Below, piece by piece: positions 1 to 12,800 of a DNA stretch of 28,021 nucleotides (position 1 is the first letter of the stretch; each line of letters starts with the position of its first letter). The notes beneath the pieces are model-generated. The model had not been told where the DNA came from and ran no database searches. It worked only from the letters and a program-made list of their open reading frames with translations. The position numbers and the translations under genes were made by a program. The DNA lies in the NCBI GenBank assembly GCA_036940085.1, contig JALLBK010000271.1:1-28021 (forward strand), in the 5' to 3' direction. The stretch is from Discostella pseudostelligera. Lineage: Eukaryota > Bacillariophyta > Thalassiosirophyceae > Thalassiosirales > Thalassiosiraceae.

Positions 1-613
1 GACCAAGCCTGGAGCGGCAGGCGCGGATTATTACCCCAACTACGATCTAGCTTGGACGGAGGGAGTTTGCATCAACACCAAGCCTGTGCCCAGTGGTCGT
101 CCCGTGTATGCTACCCAAATTGCCTGCTGCAAGGGTGCGTATGGCGGACAGGCGAGCAACGCTTGCATCAAGAACCTAGCCACCCCACCCACCATGGCCC
201 CGACCAATCCTGGAGCGGAAGGAACCGACTTCTACCCCAACTACGATCTGCCTTGGACGGAAGGGAAGTGTCTCAACACCAAGCCTGTGCCCAGTGGTCG
301 TCCCGTTTACGCTACCAACTTGGCTTGTTGCAAGGGTGCGTATGGCGGACAGGCCAGCCAGGTGTGCATCAGGTCCCTTCTTAACCCACCCACCAGTGCC
401 CCGACCAAGCCTGGAGGCGGCTCGTATTATCCGGACTACTCTCTTGCTTGGTCGGAGGGGAAGTGCATCAATACCGAGCCCGTGCCCAGTGGTCGTCCCG
501 TTTACTCTAGCAACTTGGCTTGCTGCAAATCCGCCTATGCTGGCCAGGTGAGCAAGACTTGCATCAAGATGTTACCCTTTCCACCCACCATGGCGCCGTC
601 GAAGAAGTCGTAA
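1..613 (+). CDS. Cys-rich tandem-repeat cell-surface-type protein, 3' part
   Basis: The frame is open from base 2 to the TAA at 611-613, so this is the C-terminal 203 residues of a longer gene whose start lies outside the window. It consists of three tandem units with the skeleton YYPxY-x3-W-x-EG-x-C-x3-PVPSGRPVY-x5-CC-x2-AY-x-GQ-x3-C. Each unit has four cysteines, including a CC pair, and the units are joined by PPTxAPTxPG linkers. The last unit runs into SKKS and stop. Cysteine spacing plus Pro/Thr linkers is typical of extracellular proteins, and tandem WYP...C...CC...C-type repeats occur in diatom cell-wall-associated proteins; I infer a secreted or wall-associated role. No signal peptide can be checked because the N-terminus is missing. 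I do not recognise a named family. The gene converges on the giant minus-strand gene, with 281 bp between the stop codons. Confidence 0.7.
   Translation, partial: TKPGAAGADYYPNYDLAWTEGVCINTKPVPSGRPVYATQIACCKGAYGGQASNACIKNLATPPTMAPTNPGAEGTDFYPNYDLPWTEGKCLNTKPVPSGRPVYATNLACCKGAYGGQASQVCIRSLLNPPTSAPTKPGGGSYYPDYSLAWSEGKCINTEPVPSGRPVYSSNLACCKSAYAGQVSKTCIKMLPFPPTMAPSKKS
2..610 (+). repeat. Three tandem Cys-rich coding repeats (201 bp unit)
   Basis: Unit 1 is 2-202 and unit 2 is 203-403, both exactly 201 bp (67 codons). Unit 3 starts at 404, is shortened in the Gly-rich lead, and ends in the stop. The PVPSGRPVY core is identical in all three. Near-identity at DNA level suggests recent duplication or gene conversion, and more units probably lie upstream. 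Confidence 0.85.
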
Positions 614-894
614 TCTGTGCACATCGAGTATGTCTCAGTGATTGGCGGTGGTGTTGACCCCTGCTGGTGGAGGTTATCCATGATGTCTTTGTTTAGGATC
701 CTACGATAAAAGATAACCTGCATTTTGTTTCTGTCGTCATCGAGTACAATAGTAATTGTAGTTGATACCATATCATTTTGGTTTTGGAATTACGCATAAA
801 GTTCTTCATTGCATGTTTCTTCAAGCCTACGGATGTATTCACGTCTCGTGTCATGTAACTTTCTAGTTTCACGCGAAAAGGTACTACCACACTC

Positions 895-3800
895 TTAAGA
901 TCCTGGCGCAGGTGCAACGCCGTTGGTCTTAATGCAGCTGTATTCCCTCAAGAAGAAACGGTGATTCTTGAGATCATACGCCTTGCCTCGCGGTGGATCA
1001 TGACCATTGACAAAGCCTATCAAATTCAATGAGTTGAGTACCCAAATGCTGCCCTCTCGACCACCCGAACCACTATCATTCCAAATACTCTTCACATTTT
1101 TGCTTTCAGTGCACCAATGCTTGCACACGCATCGCATCATACGAACATCAGGAGGTTTATCCGTCTTCGTTCCAATGCAACCCAATGCTACAAAGTCATC
1201 ACTGGGAGGGACCGGCTCCCATGCATAGAAAGGATTGGCTCCTTGGGTTATGCTCCAAACGAGGCGGTATCGAGCGGGGCGGGGAAGATAACGTTCGAGG
1301 ACGAATGGCAGCCAACTGCTACCTCCTACCCAACTCCCAGTTGTGTCGGTAATCTCCAATGTCAATCTAGGCAAGCCATCCCTGGTTGGGTAGTCGAAAG
1401 CGGTGCCGGCATAATGACCAAGATAAACATAGGCCCGGTTACTCTTGAATGTGGCTTTATGGTCAAGAGGTTCCCACACACTGCCCTTCTCACGGCTCAT
1501 ACTACCTTGGCTTGTCCAAACTTGGTTGAACTTCACAGCCCTCTTTACCTTCACCTTAATGCCAGCGAGAACTGGAGCAGGAATGGCAAGCTTGTGCTTA
1601 TGACCAACGTCTTTCGATGGCGGTGGAGGAAGAGGTACTCCGTCGTAAGTTGCAGCGTAACCTTCACCTTCCGTCTCGTCCCATCCCACTGCTTCTTTGA
1701 ATTCTTCCAAATTAATGAAACCGTCCTTGTCCTTATCAATCTCCCTCATGAACTGCCGCAACGTCATTACGTCAAGCTTGAGACCAAGCCAATCCAAACC
1801 AGCCTGGAGCTCACCACCAGTCAACATACCATCACGGTTTTGATCGAAGGCAGCAAATGCATCCCGGGCATACATGCCTCGAGACTTGAGAAGCGCTGTG
1901 ATTCTGCCGACTGCGATGCGGTATTGAAGCACATTGTGTTCGTCTTGAGCGGAGAACACCTTCTTCAGCGGCGTGGCACTAGGATCGGTTTGTTTCCTCC
2001 TACGGTTGCTCCTAACTTCCATGAAGAATTTGGATCTGTCATCGGGGACCTCATCCTGCAATGCCCGTAGCAAGACGTTGACTTCCTTCGGTACGAAGTT
2101 CACAGCACTATCAATGAAGCGGTAGCATGCCTGTGCAGTGGTGTGTTGGAATGTCTGGGCTTCTTCAAAACCAACGCTGGTGTCGAGAAGCGTCCTCTCT
2201 GTCCGCAAGGCAACAACAGCATCCATACCAGGGATAAACGGAATCGCATGTTGTCCGTGAATAGCCAACCGCATACACTGTGCCTCTGCCAAAGACAACG
2301 CGACGTAGTATCGACCAGCCTGAATTTTGTATTGAACTTTTTGGCTGAGAAGTTGCTTCAGTTCGTCAAACGAGACTGTTCCATTCGGGTCGAGGTTGAT
2401 GTTAGCCAAGAACTTTTCTTTCTCCCTTTCATCGTCGCCAAGTACATCTACCGCTCTTAGAACCTCTTTCATTTCAGAGACTTTGATACGCTCCATCATC
2501 TTTCCATCCGACGACGAAAAGGCACGTTGGAGGGTTCTCTCTTGCGCAACCGAAAACGATTTACCCGATGCTGGAATTTCGGCCAGCATAGTCTTTGATG
2601 GACAAAATTCCATGATGATGATAATATTCTTCAATCGGCGGTGAGTCTTCAGTCCCCATCCTTTTTCGTAGTAGTTATTTGACATGTAAAGGTAATCAGG
2701 GAATTTAAGGGAAACTGCTTTCGAAAATAGGCTATTCTTCACGGAGAACTCAGCGGATGGGAAGAATTGCTGCTCCCACGAAGGCGCATTGTTGGTTTGA
2801 CCTCTAACCTGCATGCCATGTTTCGGTACGGACAATGATGCAACTTTCCAGGGTGTCGGATTCTCGCCATCCCTTGAGTACTTCTTCTTCTTCGCCGCCT
2901 CCTGGAAGATGAAATAGAAACAAGTTCAGAGGAGAAGAGTTGATTGAGACATCAAAATTAACTCGGAAACCAAACTCACGTTAACAACTTCTTCCTCTTC
3001 TTCCTCCTCCTCCCTGCACAAACATTTCATTGAAAAATGCGTGAGCAAATAATTGTTGACTGTGAACAAAACATGATGAGAACAAAACTCACTCCTCTTC
3101 TTCCTCCTCCTCTTCCTCTTCTTGCTCTTGCAGCACTTCCTCTTCGCTAACTTCTTCACGCTGTAGAATGTGGTCGCCACCATCACCATCATCCGCCCCA
3201 TCATCCGCGCTTGCCAAAGTTCCCCTCTGGGCAATAGTCTCGCTGTTTACCAATACCATGATTATTTTGTCGACAACTGCCTTGTCGTAGTCATTCGTGA
3301 TGAACTCACGAGTTCGTTTCACAGTGTTGCTCAGTGTTTCAGATAGTGGCTTTGGCACCGGGATACTATTCTGAACGTTGAAGTCCAAACGTTCTGTCAT
3401 GACATCTAAGCACCGCTGCAACTTTTCTATCCCGACAGATGTTTGCGCATTCCCTTGCAAAATACTTTGAATCGCAGCGATGTCATCATTGAATAGTTTC
3501 CGCGATCCATCAAATAGTGCACTCATGTCGGCGGTTATACTCCCGTGCCCCTTGGCAGCAGCTGTAATGGCGGCGATTTCCTTGACACGCCCCGAAAATG
3601 CATGAGCTGTTAGCTCTTTGTATGAAGCAGTCAATATCATGAACGCTCGTTTCCTAATCACATTCTCAACAGATTGATGACTGAAAATATTATTGATACG
3701 ATAGCTCGGTTGTGAGGATTCTGTTCAGCCTATCTGAAGCAAACAGCATGATTCTTTACTCACCAAAGCAATCGGAATTGCATATTTTCCGACTTCATAC

Positions 3801-6800
3801 CATTTAGAGTCAGCCATGATGCAACATTAACGAGTAGATTCTGAGGAGCTTGTGAATGAATCGGTCCCAAGGAAAGCAAGTCATTGCCGAAAGTATTCGC
3901 AGCGATTTGCAATTGGTTTGATTTGGCCCCCGAAAGAAGACGTACGTGCTTGTTAATGCGTTCCATCACCTCTGGGATGATGAAAAGCTCGAGGGTTTGG
4001 CCTTGACCGATGCCTCTCATTCTAAATGCACCTTGTGCATAGTCCCTGAAAGTCATGTCTTTACCCAAAGTGATGGCAGCCCGAGCGTCGATGCACTGAT
4101 GAATATCCATCCCTGTCGTATGGATCTGATCGTAAAATGAAAAGCGGCGGTGGACAGGCACGCCAGCTTGAGCAAGTCTCACAACATGCATTCCGTTACG
4201 AAGTAGCTGTCATGATGACCGAAGGAGAATTAAAAGGGTATGAGGATGACGAAATTGAATAAATGAAATTGTAAAGAACATGACCATAAATGCTCACAAT
4301 CATTTTGCGATCACGATGATCAAGGAAAACAACTCCGTCGAAATCGTTGGTAAGTCCATGTACAAGCAAGTACCTTGCAACTTCGTAGTTGCTCATTCCA
4401 GTAATAAGGGCACCGGTGTCGATTAACACATGGAATGGAGGCTCGCTCTTGATGATACTATCAAGAATTTTGATAACAGTCCAATCAGACCCCAACAATC
4501 GACTTGACATAATGCTATCCGAAGTCAAGTAGTGATATATCTTGCCATCAACACCTTCGTCATAGTGGCATTGCCCAAGCTCCTCCGGTAGAAGATCAGA
4601 CGGTGTTCCACTGAAACCCACTCGACGAGAGAAGAGCATGTCGCCTCCAAGGTCTTGACCAGATGCAGCAATCTTTTCTCCATGGTGCTCTGTGATTGTA
4701 TCGTATCGGGAAATGATGGCAAACAGTATTAGACGGAGCATTGCATTTCACAATGGCAAAAGTTATTCACAACACCTACCGAGTACAAGAGGAAACACGA
4801 AGGTGTCCAGATAAAACTTTGTTGCCAGAGGACTATGTTTCAATAACTTGTAGGTGACATCCAAATGGTTATCATCGCTCAAGTCCAACAAATGAAGAGG
4901 CCAAATATCATCCGTCGGCCTGATAAAAAAGAGTCGAAGTATTATTAGAACCCCGTCGGTGCAATTTCAAAAGACAACAACACACTATCGGCCTCTTACC
5001 TAACACCGGAATAAGCAGGAGCAGCCAAAAATTCCGTCTCTTCGTCGCCTGCCACAGTATTTTCGGCCTTTTTTGGCCCTCTGACCTTGCCTCCGGCCGC
5101 TTCTACCCACGAAATCCATCTCAGTGCCGAGGGTCGCTTATGGTAAGGGCCAAACTCTCCGTCGAGCATATCCCTCAGCTCATGGAGTGTCGTTACAAAG
5201 TCCGTCATACGGATGCCCTCGTAGCGGTAGGCAGTGATTGTTAGACCGATGACAACGTCAGGGTGTGAAAACTGGCTCGCTCGGCTCGGCACGTCCTTTC
5301 CGACGAACGGCACCGCTGCCAGCCTTCTCGCCATCGACATATTTGGATCTGTCTCTTCCGCAATTTTCAGATCCGCCTTCGATAAGAGACCAAACGATAC
5401 TCTGTTGATCTTCGCAATAACATGGGGGATAAAGTTGTTGATCAGATCATGACTAAGGTTGAGCATCTTCATATAATCATCATCAAGTGCAACAGACACT
5501 GCGGAAGAAGCTTGCTTGTCATGGAGGGGGCCGTTGGCCATGTAGGAGAGAAGGTGCTTGTCTTCAATATTAGGCAAACGTTTGCTCCGCAGGTATAACA
5601 GCTGCCATCGAACGAGTAAAGGCTTGAGTTGCTTGTTGTAAAAGTCTCTATCCAGAAGAACAACATGAGGGGTATGCTGGAGTTTATGCTCTCCAACACC
5701 ACGTTGAATAGTTGATGCTATGCTGTCGAGGATGGTGAGTGCTTCTCGACTGTCGCTGAATTCGACAGACATTTTCTTCGTAGATGCATAAAAGATAGCA
5801 TCCTAGATGAAGGGGGGCATCAAGTCGGGAGTCAGAGCGAATCCGAGAAAAGAGAAGTCGTCAGTATTAGAAGCTTACCAATATGTGCCACTGAGCGTCC
5901 TGTGGAAGAGGAAAAATTCAATTGCAAGGTGTCAGAGGGTAATACGACAATGAAAATTAAGAGTTTTGCACGATGCTCTCACCCAACGAAGGCCGGTACC
6001 GAACTTCTTGCTTCTCGTGAAATCGATTGGATGCTTTTCTCCAATTGGCCAGTTCAGTTCACTCTTGAGCGGGTGCAGTAACAAATCAACCTCATCCAAC
6101 AGGAGCACGCCCTCCTTGAAAAGCTTGAGAATTTCTGTGCAGTAGTACACGTCCTCAGGATTAACTGTTAATTCGGTGACGACACTTTGCTCTCGGAACC
6201 TCTGAGCAATACGAGATAGGAACATGCCACCAGAAGGTTGGGTAGACTTCCATCCCGTCTTCGATCTCTCCAAGTGCCTCATCATTTCGACATACTTGAG
6301 CATAAACGATTTCACACTGGTAGGATTCGCACAAATGATGGCTTTGCTATCCCTGGCCTTACAGAGTTTCATGTAAAGATCACGAGTGATCGGTGTGCCT
6401 CGGCTAAAGGAGAATGTAAAGACCGGTTTGCGAACAACAGCGGCGAACTTTTCACGCATCACGCCACGCGAGAAGTCCAGTAGTGCATGAGGCACCACTT
6501 GTGTAACAAGAGATTTTCCGTCCGCCTGTATCGTCGTGCGATGCAAAACTGCGTGAGAACAAGGTGAATGTTTCATGTTGAAAAGTAGAAATGCCATAAC
6601 GTACGAGAATCATTGCGAGGAGTGGAGCAACAACAGTAGTCTTTCCGGCACCCATGATCATTTGATGACTGTTGGGGGAATAAGCGCGCAGGGGTTGGTC
6701 GTTGAGTAACATTGTGTTCAAGGGCAAAGTAGAATGTTCACACTCACCACATGGACTTATTGTTCTTCAGGGCGTGCAAGAACTTGTTGACGAGTGTGAC

Positions 6801-9800
6801 CTGACTCTTTCTTAGCATCAATGAATACGTAAACTCAAACACTAAGAACCGAGGGTCAAATTCGACTGCGGTCGGGGAGAGTTTCAAGAAGTGCCGCTCG
6901 CATGTGATGTCTAACGCAACTTTCGACGACTGAAGACTAATCTCTTGACAGAGACGCTTTTGCACATCTGGAGTATTCTTACTCGATACACTACGCATAA
7001 GTTTTACGAGGTGTGAGAGGCCAGCGAGAGCACGATGCGACTGGCCAATACGAATGGATGCGAGCATCGCGACAACTGTCAAACTGTTCACCGTCTTGTA
7101 CGCTGCACTCGAAAGATACGGGTTGAGACTACGAATATCTTGCTCTGCCGTGGACGAAAGAATAGAAGCCACAAGATGCTCAAACCAAACAGTCGGTTCC
7201 CGCTCCGAGACTTGCCCAAGTCGAAATCGCAGGAAATTACACTCTGCAAAAGGGGAGTTGCAGCGATGGCAAAGGATGATGAGAATTCGCCGAGGAAAAT
7301 AGTGAAATTATTCAGCATCACAGCTACATACCTTCAATAACAGACCCTGGTTGATCACTGCGTTCGTCGCTGGTTGCAATCGCAAGAGCCCTGGCCATCA
7401 AGTTTCCGAGCGACATCCGATCGAATTCCATGAGCCCATTCAGGGCTTTTATGAGGGCACCGAGTTGTGAAATCGCCGTATTAAGGGAAGCTGGATTCGA
7501 GTGCAGACTTTCAATATCAGCGGGTGTGAATCCAATAAGAGTAGGTGTTGTCTGATTATTCGCACTGTACGCATATTTTTGGATATCGGTACTGATCCTC
7601 TGAGTTGTAGCTTCTGAACAGTGAGTGCGGGCTGCCTTTGACGCTGACAGATCGAACGGCATAGCACCAACAACATGCGGTTCACGCAGCTGTGTACGAG
7701 AGAGGTCAACCACGAAAGAATCAAGCTTGATTGGGGCGAGGGGTTTCGAAGCGAATGCCTGAATCTGTGCCAATGGGATATTGACGGCGGCGCAGTTCTG
7801 TATATCGAGCGTAAATACATTTTGAGCGTAGTCTGAAACCCGTGGAATAACCCAAAGACGGTAGTCAAAGAATGAGGTAGGCCGGCGCAGGGTCATAACT
7901 GCTGGCGATTCACTTTCGATTGCAGCAACTGGGAAATTGAGCATTGATCTGATAGACTGCTTCGTAAGGAAGGTGTGGAGTTCGGCAAGAATCCTGCTGA
8001 CAGCGTCTTTTCCTTGGAACATTCCCTTGAATTTCGACATAGCACTATCAATCTAGAGGATTTTGTTTGAAGTGCATTCAGAAACATGTGAGAATACAAA
8101 AACACGGCTTAGCTGACGCATATACCAAACACTGACGAACCTGAAACTTGGGAATATGCGGGTGTTGCGCCACGGATGGATTTTCCGATAATATGCGAAG
8201 CACTGACATCTCAGCAGATTTCCGCTTGAAATCTGAAGGCGGTACCAATCGAACGAGCATCCTCCCCCAGTTGTGCGTCTTATCGTTCGGGTGCAGTTTG
8301 AATGCGACAGTACCAACAAGCAAGTCATACATGAGAGGAAATCCATAGCTCGCGGAAGTGATTTCTACTCCATGGTCTATGGCAGCATTTATGAATTCCA
8401 AAGCTCGTAAACCACCGAATGCAACTTGATCCTGTTCAGTGAGAGGTAAGCATATTTAAGTCCATGTTTGGAATTGTGGAAACGTGGTGGCACTTAGCGA
8501 CTTACCTCTTCAGGCCTTGAGTAAGCAGCACCAAACAGTTTCGACGTTATCATGCAGTTCTTAGGATTGTCCAGGATTGATGTGTCAGCTCCAGAATCGA
8601 AGTTTTCAATAACTGGTGGCTTATCTATTCCAACCTTGACGGATAAAGTCTTGCCGATAGGGAGCGCGCCGATGTTGTGTACTGCTGATACATATGCATC
8701 ACGATTCACTAGCTCAATTGGAAGCCGATATCCCACCGATGGAGTGCACATCTTGAGAAGAAGCAATTCTTCTGCGGTTGTGAGCCTATGTTTCAATTTG
8801 ACATGAGCGAGAGTGTGAGCTAGACAGATGACGACACAATATGTTGCTACCATGCATTATTCTGTCCAGTGGTACTTACCTACAAGCGGAGGAGACGAAG
8901 TCGTATTTTTTGACATACTCTCTGTACGAAAGAGGAACGTGAGTGCCGGGCAATGTTTGACAAGTTAGAAGAAACATCAAATCACGCACCTCATCTCTTC
9001 AAATACGCTCCACGGGCATTTCATCGCACTACTGTCCCCAAGCCCCACGGTGGTTGCAGAAAGTTTTAGACGGCAAGCGTGCGCATCTGGATGATTATCG
9101 TTGCCCAAGAATTCAAGCTGATTGAAGATTTGAGCCTGTTCAACGGCAAAGAAAAACAAGTGAGTTGAATGAGAGAGGATAAGTAGAATGGTACATAATT
9201 GTACTCGGCACGCACCTCTTCGGCCGTAAGGTCTTCACTAACGCAAGACTCTACCATCTTGAACACTTCCTGGTATTTTCCAGTGATGAAGAACATCACC
9301 ATCAAATACATAGACGAAGCTAGTGATGGAGTGATAAGGAAAGACTTGGAACTATGAACGGGGTACAAGTAGCATCGTATTTCACTCATATTGTTGATCC
9401 ACTCCTGATTTCGTCGATCAAGCAGCACCTGAACTGATAAATAAGACCCGTCCACGTGCAATCGTCTGGGGAGGGCGCAGCCAGGAATGAGTACAAATAG
9501 ATCATTGTCCTCGTTTTGCAGCACAATGAAGTGGTCGATAGAACCAAGCAACTTTTCAACAAGTTCTCTGGCGTTTGCAGATGTAGCTATGTACAGACCA
9601 TCGTTGTCGACACTGTAGAGACGGTGTTCCACTGTACCATCGATCTTTTCAATCCTCTTTGCGCGGAATGAAAGATTGACACGAGGGAGTTCGATCAAAT
9701 CAATTGTACATGACTGCTGCGTATTGAGAACTTCTGATTCACTCCAGACAAGAACTTGGGAAAGGTTATCTAAGCGAGACAAAAGCATGCCGATCTGCTT

Positions 9801-12800
9801 CAGGAGTGAGCCCGATGGGGCCAACGCAACATTCAAAAGAGTGAGGATGGGTCTCTTTTTATCAATGTTCTCTGACTCCTCGTGTGAGTCAACCAATGAT
9901 ATCCTCTGCACAATGGCATCGGCTGCCGTGTTGCAGAATCCTCTATTGTCGGTACCACTGTACTTGGAGAGTTTGATTTTCAGCCGCGTCGACGACTCTG
10001 TATCAGCCCCTTCAAGAACTGAATCAGCATCTTTCTCTTTCCTAATTTCGTACGCAACAATGTTGTCATCTTCACTCTGCCAGAAGATATACTTGTCTAC
10101 CAAACAAGCTGGGATGAGACCAGCCATAAATCGGGATGGGATAAAAGTTTGCGTTCCCATCTCTGAATTCAGTGCACGAGTGATAATCAATGAAGGCTCC
10201 GGAGATACCGTTGTCATCGGAATGCCTCCTGACATTGCCAACACGCCTCCAACTCTGTCCGGGTAGGGTTCTCCAGAAACTTCATGGAGGCAAAGAGACA
10301 TGTTCGAGGTATACTCGAGTGTGCGCAAGTGTCGACGGCCATATTCTTTTACGTTGAACACCGTCACCACGGGAGGATTGTGTGATACCACCACTTCCTT
10401 CAGAGTATGAGAGAATACAATATCTCCCTGCGAAGGATTTTCGATCCATCCCAACAAATGAGCGTAGGGTTTGTTCGAATGATCATTCGTAGGCAAGTAG
10501 AGTGTAACACCAGGGAGGATCAGTGGTAACTTCTCGAGCAGAACTTCGGCAATCCATGATTCTCCGCTGGCCAGCTTGTTTGGGAATTGCCGGGTGTAAT
10601 CGTGATTTAGAGCGCCCTTGATGTCGAAATAGTTTCGCTTGTCCGGAGCCCAAGACATGACATCGTATCGCTGCCCGACCAAACGCCAGTGATATCGATT
10701 GGTTGTATGAACCACCTCCGCACACGCCGCATCCGTTGCCCCAGCAAGCGCCGTCTTGCGCGTGTATTGGAAATCTTTGTGGTTCATAATGCTAGGATCG
10801 AGCAACATCATTTTATGGTTCTGGAGGGTGAACTCGGATATCTGAACGTTTACCTCAATACCGACCTCCTTCGTCGTCACGCGCAACATCCAGGTTTCAA
10901 AGTTCTCGCCTGGTTTCGGCTTGCGGTAGGAGCCATCGCGTAGTTTCTCATCCTCCGTATCGGGGACGAACCGTCCATAGCACGTGGGATGACCAATACT
11001 ATTCCACCTACGTTGTTTGAGCTCCTTTTTGTCGGCCCTTTCTGCCCGAGTTCCCGTTCCAGTAGCAACCCGTACAACTGCTTCCATGGCTGCATCGGCG
11101 TCGTCGGGATTCTCTCTCATGTACTTGAGGATGTGGTACCGTTTGCTCTGGATAACGTCGAATATTTCGGATTGAGCGATTTGAATTGATGGCGGGGGTT
11201 TAGACGGGTCCGACGAATCTGCGAGATCATCGTAGGCTTTGTTGCTGAAGCGATGATTGATAGAGAGGTAGACTTGCGAGGTGAGGAGGGTAGATATTGT
11301 ACGATAGTTGAATTCCTCATAAGTGTAGTTCTTGAACATATAGATGAGGTGGGCGTGAACCAAATTGCTTGCATCGGTACTGTTGCAGCGTATAGGGTCG
11401 ATCCAGTACTCAAACATAAGAATGACCTTTTCGTCAAGAGTCTTTCGGAGGTCTTTGATAGCCTTCTCCACCTTCCAAATTTCCATGAACTCTAGACCAC
11501 GTGGCCGGGGATGACCAGCCATGGTGCACTTCCTCAATGCAAATTTAAGAAACCCTTCAATCCTCACTGCAAGCCGCGAGGTATACAAGATGAGCGGGCC
11601 AGAGGAGGATGTTGGCACATACTTTCCGACATCCATATCCACAGCGCGCTCCAACATTTTTATGACGCAGGAAACGAGTACATCCGGAGACTTGGCAATC
11701 TCATTGAATAGCGTTCCAAGCGGCGTCGACAGCATATTTTGAAGCCGCTTCTCATCGATGATTGGAATCTCTGTCACTTGCTCGAAAAAGTTCGATGGCT
11801 TCCACATTCCAGGCTCGAACAATGCGGCATCCACAATAAGCTGTAAAGACTTGGTCTTCAACGCCACAAGACGCCCGGGATCGCCATTGGCAAAAAAGTC
11901 CAAAATGAGTGGAATGCGGAGGTACGGCACTGTGAAGAATTGAAGGAAGCGCTCCGAGTCGGCAGGGGTCAGAACTCCTCCAAAGGTGGGAAGTTCTTCA
12001 TTACTCAAGTGGAGAATGTCATCCTCGTTCTTCACTGATACAGGCTTCGCTCTACACGGTGTGGGATGGGCAGGAAAGGGAATCGCATATATTGAATGAG
12101 AATGCGTAAAACACAAACTGTTCGACCAGAACACATTATGGGATGTACTGAATAGAAGGTGACTTACTTTCCCTTGATAAACTTCTCTCCGCAAGAGTTC
12201 ACAATGTTCGTTGGATCCGCACAACTCAACTTGCTCCTTGCCACCTTCGACTTGGAGAACAAACTGAGAAAGCTCGAGAATGCATTCCTGTTGCTTTCAT
12301 CTTTCGAAACGGCAGAAGGGTCGACGAATTCTTGGAGATGTTTCCGAAAGGCCGTGACATGGTATTGCAGAGTTTTGTTCTCCTCGGACACTGGCTTCAC
12401 GGTCCAGTGCAATGTGGCATCGGGGGGCAACCAGATATACCCATCTTCCATGTCTGGCGTCGACGTCGCTCCACTGACAGCGTGCTTGAAGTGAAATACG
12501 ATCTATATTGTTGCGTTTGTGGTTGTTATTAGAGAGGGTGGTGGAACAAGGTATGATGCAAATAAGATAAGACTCAGGTCGAAAGATAGCATGAAACATA
12601 GCGAAGAAGGTCGAATCGACTTACATCTCTGAAATACTCAAACTCGGGGAGGATTTCCAAAATGGCACCATTCTGACCACTAATAAGTCGAGCAGCGTGC
12701 GTAACCATGGCAGCTTCGGTGCAGGGATAGGGACGGGGAAGGGCCAATTCGATGGACAAATGATTGATCAACTCCAAATCTCCACCATGCGGCGTTAGGC

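Noticed and set aside
1117..2070. 317-codon plus-strand frame
   Set aside because: Antisense to the EF-hand/C-terminal exon, whose sense strand encodes canonical EF-hands. No recognisable protein features on the plus strand.
8791..8853. Alternative exon starting at ATG 8853 or after TAG at about 8809
   Set aside because: The acceptor at 8786 gives AG+G (Arg) and reads EYVKKYDFVSSACR-LTTAEELLLLK, which fits the family segment. The longer versions require a different frame in the 42-nt exon and give less plausible sequence.
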